From positions 3,804 to 67,803 of the forward strand of contig RCAB01000160.1 in the NCBI GenBank assembly GCA_003640385.1: 64,000 bases of DNA, given 5' to 3'. The notes under the pieces are model-generated. The model did no database searches, was not told the origin of the DNA, and was given only the letters and a program-made list of their open reading frames with translations. Positions within the stretch are counted from its first letter, which is position 1; each line of letters begins with the position of its first letter. A program made the position numbers and the translations under genes. The stretch is from Setaria digitata (Eukaryota > Nematoda > Chromadorea > Rhabditida > Setariidae). This document shows positions 57,801-64,000 of the stretch, piece after piece.

Positions 57801-60029
57801 TCAAAACTTTTGATCTGTAATATAGGTGATTAAAACTTAACTAAAAAAAAAATGTTTTTTATAGCTTTTCAATATAAATCTGGAAAATGCAGCATAGAGA
57901 AAGGTTTGAAAGTTCTAAAAATCCGCACCTATCACAGTGCGAAATGAGAATACCATTATCGAGAATACCAATACACTCTAGCAAAGTTGCAATGTGTCGA
58001 ATTATTTTCTGATGAGTTTTTAGATCAATAGCTTCTTCAAGAGGATAATGAATTTTCTTCAGCAAATCTTTTAGAGAACCAGAAACAAGCTGCTCTGTTT
58101 CAATGAACACTTCCTTTTTAATTCTGTTAATATCTTCCATTTCATTTTCATCCTGAATATTACCGAATCTAGAAAAGTCTGAACAGATGCTTGAATTTCT
58201 ATCTCTGCTTCAGTTATTCAAATGGAAAATTTGTACTCAAACATTTATACCGAAATTGTTTTTACTCAAAAAAAATTTTAATATAATATATTAAAGTGCA
58301 TATTCTTTTCTACCTGTTATTGAGATACTATTTGGTAAGCTTCCTATGTTTTTGCAGGTACGCACATACCAACTGCGAATCCACATCTTCATATTGCTTC
58401 AAAGACTGGATTTGATCATATACTGCAGAAAAGTTGGAAACATTTATTGCCTTCTTGATATTTGATCTTGCCAATGACAGTTTATGAGCGGTTTTAAGAT
58501 AATTCAATTCCTTCATTTGTTGTGCGATACGTTCCAAATGAGCATGAATATCTGGTGCATTCTCAAAACAAAGTATTTTTTTGAGTAATGCTTAAGAACA
58601 AAACCATTGCTGTCCATGTGAAACTTAACGAGAAGCTTGTCTATAGACAATCAGGCTTCGTACTTCAAATTTCAATACCTACTTTGCTCAAAGATTAATC
58701 ATTATAAATAATGATACTAAAAAGAAGCTGTTTGGAAGTTCACACCACAAAGCAAATAAAAAAACTGGTGCTCCAGAATTTTTGAGAATAAAGAGAAAGA
58801 AAACTGACCTGCTTAAGTAACGCCCATAACTGCTCCTGTTTATTGCAATAATTCTTCATAGCAGTTAAAATCTTCTGCTTCAAAAGAAGCAACTTCTCCC
58901 GGAAAGATCGCAAATGTGAAAGCTGAACAGGTAAATCCTCGTGCATATAATATATTCGCTCCTATAATTATAACTTTTCGGATTTCTTTCAACAATAGCT
59001 GATAGCGTGGTCTACTAAATACAATATTAAACACTATTAGATTTGGATAAATTACTTATTGCACGATAATTTGGTAGAAAAATCTTTCTACACCAAATCA
59101 TTGCATCAAAATACGTACAACCAATCCGGGAATCGTAATATTTGACAATGTTTCGTTTTTACAGAAACAAGATTGCATATAAGAACAATGTTCCGAGAAA
59201 TTAAATGAATATAATGAAGCTTATTAACGATGTCTAATGGCTTCCACAGAAAATCCAACCTGAATGCCTCTCAATTTCTTCGTAAAATTTAACATCTCAA
59301 GTATAAAGCCGATGCAATAGAATAATTTCGAAGCACGGTGCTGAATTTTCCGAACATTCCAGTAAGCCATTCCTCTCGCTCAAAAAAAAAAAAAAAAACT
59401 AAACTAAAGTCGTTCTATTTTCAATTACTTGCACTTCACTCCTTAGCACCATGATTATAACTTTAGTTGAAGCATGGCCACAAAAAAATAATGTCAATTA
59501 AGGTCCACAATATCATACTTTGAATAAGAGAAATAACAAGTATCATAAAGGACAAAAGAAAAAAAAAAAACAGTACTTCGATTTTATATTGTTCTGCATC
59601 GAGCTCATCCTGAATAACACGAAAACCACGAAAATATTCACGAATATTGGTAGTGGGCAATTTAGCAAGCCTTTCTGCCAACTCCAGTACCTGTAACTGT
59701 GTGCAGGAAGAAATGTGATAAAGATGAAAACCATACAAAACTATTAGGTTTGCAAAGCTTGTTAACAACTGAAAAGTGAAGCTAAACTAAACCTCACATG
59801 TCATACCAAAACTTTTGAGAAAAAGACTTTTATCATTTACTCTTCTCCATTATTAAGTTAATACACTTGAAAAGCAATATTTCTATAATATGCTTCCAAT
59901 TTTGAGCTTTTTCTTCTGCGCATGCTAAATTGATGAGTAATTAAAAGTACTGAAAAGAAAAACAAAAAGTTCTGAAATGAAATGGAAATTTACCATGGAA
60001 TTCTCGGAATCTAAACTTTGTTGTTCCAT
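54813..60029 (-). CDS. rint1: RINT1/TIP20-like ER-Golgi tethering protein, 14 exons
   Basis: Exons: 59994-60029, 59577-59696, 58809-58961, 58370-58561, 57929-58152, 57634-57814, 57282-57444, 56927-57099, 56695-56805, 56343-56443, 55783-55989, 55342-55530, 55136-55250, 54813-55028; 726 residues (human RINT1 792). The family is part of the NRZ/Dsl1 complex that tethers Golgi-derived vesicles at the ER and also works in the G2 checkpoint via RAD50. An N-terminal coiled region (LELAERLAKL; RSFREKLLLLKQKI) leads to the diagnostic LERRFYYHFFMEQ ... SKPEWFFTQILNWI, then DPELFSHLIDECVAFENEL, VPECTDQFLMMIESITERY, FDDFRLRLIHISQQV and a conserved C-terminus around YDITNSLVPVL and AILLYEELKQ. The acceptors of exons 4 (TTTTGAG) and 5 (ATTCAG at 58153) are the weaker calls. 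Convergent with condensin H2, divergent from LETM1. Confidence 0.9.
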
Positions 60030-61792
60030 GATTTATGACTTCACGTTCTGTTACCCACGTCTATTTTATGTCATCGAATTTCCGATTTGAGGAAATTTCC
60101 ACTTTCACAGCTGATAAAACAAATTCATCTCACACATCTGCTACATATATGAATTTACAATATCGGTCAAATCGTGATTATCATCTCTGGTATTTTTTTT
60201 TTTTTGTGTGCTATTTTGTTTAATTCGAAATAATTTAACTCTTAATCATTCCTCTTCTTTTTCTCTTTCTTCTCCATGAAAAGCATCTAATTAACAGAAA
60301 TGATAATTTGATCACAGTATTATTTAAAAGATTCTTAATGCATTAGAAGATATTCTCCACACTTAGCTCTACTGCTTTCTTCTTCCACAGCCTTCCTGTA
60401 ACATTGTATTACCATTCGCTGTCCAGTTATTCAATATTCACTTCCCTGTGAATCGATTTTCAACGAAATGTCATAAATTTTCGGTGATAATCCAGCTCAA
60501 TTATGTCACTTCACCTAATTTTCCTTTATATTTTGCTCATTCTATCAGTGTCAAACTTAGTTCCACAAAAAAAAAAAAAAAAAGAAAACATTCAATAGGG
60601 ATGGTGAAAGAAAAAGTATTAATAATTAATCACAGATAATAGCTAGTTGATAGGGAAACAAAAAAAGAAAAAACCTTACGACAAGTAAAATTAAAAAAGA
60701 AAAAGGGAATGATCATTTCTGTAGAGTAACCGTCAAAAGCAAGTACTTTGAAGTGAAAAAAAAAAGAAACAATGAAATGAAAATTTCATTTCGCACCATG
60801 TGAAGTAGCAAAAAATATTCTATCAGAGCCGACAATCGTGACTTGGTCTAGCTAGATTCTAGATTCTATGGTGCATTTGTTAGCCGTTATTGGAATGTGA
60901 TTGGTTTTTTGTGAAGTTATATTTACTGAATCGATTTGTTGCATGAATACACTGTATATACTTAGATAAGTTATATGTATCATAAAATTACCTGTGAATT
61001 AAAATTGCGCGTCCCATAATTCGTGTAGATGATTTAATAAACTGTCATAAAACTATAACTAAGGCTGTTTGTTATTGTCTAATTTAAAACTGCAATAGCA
61101 AAAGTTCGAGAAAGTAGCAATGGATTGTTTCAAATTTTGCATAATTTTGCAAGCGGTTCCTTTACTGCTTATTATATTACTTTTTGTGCATTCGGATGAT
61201 AGTTAAATTATATGCTAAAATGAAGCTATGTATTCATATACATAATATTATGTTTTATGATTTTATAATTTGCGGCTTTACGATTTCTTACAGGTTATGT
61301 TAATTATTGCCATTTAAATTAGAAACAGACGACGTGAAGGTATTGGGTGATTGGACTTGTTCGCAGAAGGTGAATATTCAATAATAGGTGGAGTAATCTG
61401 TATTATGTTAGTTGGTAACATTAGTGCAGTTTTTTTGTTGATTTGGTTTAGAGATGGTTGTGAATCTTTTTGCTCGAATTTAAATTTTTAATTTCGAAAC
61501 CAGTTTTAGGACAGTGGATCGCGGAATCAAGATTACATTACCTTATGAGATATGAGAATAGCGAAGTAATGGCTTAAAAAAAAAATCAGATGAAATTTTT
61601 TTGCTAGGAATTATTCAGAGGAGTTTTGTATCGATAGGATAGTGTATGACTAGAGGGTAATCCTTTAGATTTTATGGCGTATGTATTATTCTATATTATC
61701 ACAGATATGTTAAATATTCGGTTCATTTGGGAATTGCTAATGTTTTTTTTCAGATATCGAAGTTTCTAAAAATCAGTGGTTTATACAGCATT
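60030..61792. other. Divergent intergenic region between RINT1 and LETM1
   Basis: 1.8 kb of AT-rich DNA with poly-A/T tracts. ACGT cores at 60043 and 60057 lie just upstream of the RINT1 start. A T-rich acceptor ends at 61753, 40 bp before the LETM1 start codon (probable spliced-leader site). No coding exon recognised. Confidence 0.55.
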
Positions 61793-64000
61793 ATGTTTCG
61801 ACGGACATGTAGTATGGCGTTGTATACGACAAGAAGATCAATACCTTCTTTCAGGTAATTTATTTATTCTATCTTTTTTCCAGTATCCTTTGTAAGTGCA
61901 ATAGTTTCCGAGTTATTGGTTCTCAGAACTTTTTGCATCGAAAGGAGACTGCTTAATTAAATTCTTTGTTTCACATTTAGAAGTGTTTTGACGAAGTGCG
62001 GAGTATTTCTTAGGTTGAAAAATGGTTTGATAAGATTTGGAGTTTACGAAATTGAAGTGCGGAATCTTCACAAATCTTCTGTGCAGTTTTTATACGATAA
62101 AAGTAAACTGGAGGAAACGCTTAAGAGATTGAAGGAACAGGCAACTTTGGAAGAAAATGAAGGCCAAGCGCGTAAGCAGGTTGGTATCTGAAAGGTTCTT
62201 TTTATTTTACAACAATATCAAATCTTTGGCAAAAACCCAAGACAACTACGACAAAAGTGCATTCAGCTATCTCTCAGATTCAGTTCATTGGGTTCACTAG
62301 TTATTCATTGTCAAGTGTCATTCAGTAGTGTGCTAGTTTCGAATTAGTACTTCACCATTTAATTTAGGGGTTCAAAAGATATTTCTGATTTATTTGAAAA
62401 TGAATGTTTTCGTATTCTGTTGGGATCCAAGCTCATTCTTCTGCACAGATTATGTCAACAGTAACTTGTTCCATCTTAAGACAAAGATGCATGAAATCAC
62501 TATAAAAAACTCATTATGCCAGTGGTCATATACTACTGAGATATAACAAGAAAAATGGATATCACCATTAAAGGAAGTTCCAAATCATATGCAAGAAATT
62601 CGATATTTCAGATGATAGAAAAAGGACAGCAAGTTGCCGTAGAACCTGTTTATATACGATGGCCGAGAGCTTTCAAAGATGGCTGCAAGCATTATTATCA
62701 CGGTTTCCGACTACTATTCTTGGAAATGCGGTTAAGTACTAAGTATTTGTGGCGATTTTTGCGAAGGAAGCCGCTTTTACGCCGTGAAAAGCAGCAGCTG
62801 GTACGAACACTCTCCGATGTGCTACGACTGATCCCCTTTTCCGCCTTTATCATCGTACCTTTTCTCGAATTCACATTGCCTTTTTTTCTAAAATTATTCC
62901 CCAATATGTTACCCAGCACATTCAAAGATGCCACCAAAGAGGTAATTGTCTTTTTTATTGCTTTCATTGTTCAGCTTTTTAAAAAAATGAATCGAATTGC
63001 ATTTTCAGTTCTAAATGAATTGGTTTCATTAGCTATGATATTTTGCAGGCCGATAGCAGGTTATGCCTGAGTAGTACAATGTTTTATTTAATTTCCAAAA
63101 AATTAGTTCATGATTTAATGAAGATTGCAGATCTTGCTGTTCCAGCATTCATCCTTCTCTTTTTCACTAAAATGTGGAACCCAGGACAGTAAATGAGCTA
63201 TTAGAATAGCCATATCTTATGTGTTTTAACATCTCATTAATATCATTGATGCAGGAAGATGGATGACTTTTTGATGAGCTAGATAGTAGTATATGTGAGT
63301 TTATCGGTTCATTTTCAAGTACTTACGTTGTGGGGCAATTTGTAAGTTATTGTGAAAAAATTCTTATAGGAGGAAAAATTGCGAAGAAAATTGAAAGCAA
63401 AACTGGAAACGGCGAAATTACTCCAAGCTGCAATGGAAGAAATGGCTTTGTATAAAAAAAAGAATGCTAAGGATGATGACAAGACAGCCAGTATTGCTGT
63501 TGAATTTGCAGAATTTATCAAAAAGGTCAATATATTAGAATAAATCCCATAAATTGGAGTTAGAGGAAATTCTTTAACTGTTATCTTTTTTGCCGAATAT
63601 TGTGTTGACTATTAGTAAGACCATCGAAATTTACAGTGTTTTCCATTATTTCATAAATGAACTGAGATAACATTATGGGTAACAATCTTCAGGTGCGTTC
63701 AGAAGGAAGTTATGTTACCAATAAAGATCTTCTTAAGTATATTAAATTGTTCGAAGATGAACTTACGCTAGACAATTTGCCAGCTAATACTCTCCGAGCG
63801 CTATGTCGTCTTTTGAATATCCAACCATTTGGTTCGCTTGAAATTATCCGATTTCAATTATCATTGAAATTGAGAGCTTTAAGAGCAGATGATCAGGTAT
63901 AGTTGTTACACTTTAACTTGTATTGTCACTTGTTATCTGTCTAATTTCAAAATGGGACATTTTTTGTTCACTTTTGTCTCCTGCTACAACAGAAATGTCA
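61793..64000 (+). CDS. letm1: LETM1 mitochondrial cation/proton exchanger, 5' part (5 exons in window)
   Basis: Exons: 61793-61854, 61981-62179, 62612-62941, 63370-63525, 63693-63896 (all phases fit; donor GTATAG at 63897). The gene continues past 64000, so 317 codons are seen. It is an inner-mitochondrial-membrane protein for K+/H+ or Ca2+/H+ exchange and mitochondrial translation. The Arg/Ser-rich N-terminus (MFRRTCSMALYTTRRS) is a plausible import signal. The LETM1 core is unmistakable: KHYYHGFRLLFLEMRLSTK, then LRLIPFSAFIIVPFLEF with the membrane segment and its prolines, LKLFPNMLPSTF, an amphipathic Lys/Glu segment, and YIKLFEDELTLDNLP with LRALRADDQ of the ribosome-binding-like domain. 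The distal LETM1 domain and EF-hand/coiled coils expected in the family would lie to the right. Confidence 0.93.

Noticed and set aside
59230..59400. Possible missing RINT1 exon between exons 2 and 3
   Set aside because: Short frames exist but end in stops and show no similarity; exons 2 and 3 already join in phase with a continuous coiled-coil region.

Overview
The window is AT-rich animal nuclear DNA with many short introns (mostly 50-400 bp), TTTNCAG-like acceptors and clean acceptors a few bases upstream of several start codons, which looks like nematode spliced-leader trans-splicing. Its first gene, a secreted protein of Kunitz and cysteine-rich (lustrin-type) modules, has a nematode-typical architecture. 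A filarial or other spirurid nematode is my inference, not something the sequence proves. Single N characters sit between near-identical flanking copies at about ten places, so the assembly has unresolved joins.

Layout from left to right: a 23-exon secreted Kunitz/lustrin protein (minus, 0.4-14.0 kb); a 430-bp pure TG/CA microsatellite just upstream of its start; a 3.8-kb non-coding stretch; a FAM102/EEIG1-like NT-C2 protein (minus, 18.4-20.7 kb); a 3.3-kb non-coding stretch; WBP4/FBP21-like splicing factor (minus, 24.0-26.7 kb); RABL6-like GTPase (minus, 27.6-35.3 kb), whose 3.8-kb fifth intron contains a complete intronless RING membrane-protein gene on the same strand; NTMT1-like N-terminal methyltransferase (minus, 35.8-38.0 kb); a promoter region packed with ACGT-core motifs; a ZIP zinc transporter (plus, 39.4-41.5 kb); WRAP53/TCAB1-like WD40 protein (minus, 42.1-45.3 kb); condensin II subunit H2 (plus, 46.8-53.0 kb) with a long AAT microsatellite in intron 4; RINT1-like tethering factor (minus, 54.8-60.0 kb); and the 5' part of LETM1 (plus, from 61.8 kb and running off the right edge).

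Apart from the secreted protein these are conserved single-copy eukaryotic genes with unrelated jobs (splicing, GTPase signalling, protein methylation, zinc transport, Cajal-body RNA trafficking, chromosome condensation, Golgi-ER tethering, mitochondrial ion exchange). Gene models were built by hand: exons were joined only where GT-AG boundaries, reading phase and protein similarity recalled from memory agreed. No search was run. NTMT1, RABL6 and WBP4 follow one another on the minus strand with gaps of 0.5-0.9 kb and could be an operon. NTMT1/ZIP, WRAP53/condensin H2 and RINT1/LETM1 are divergent pairs sharing upstream regions.
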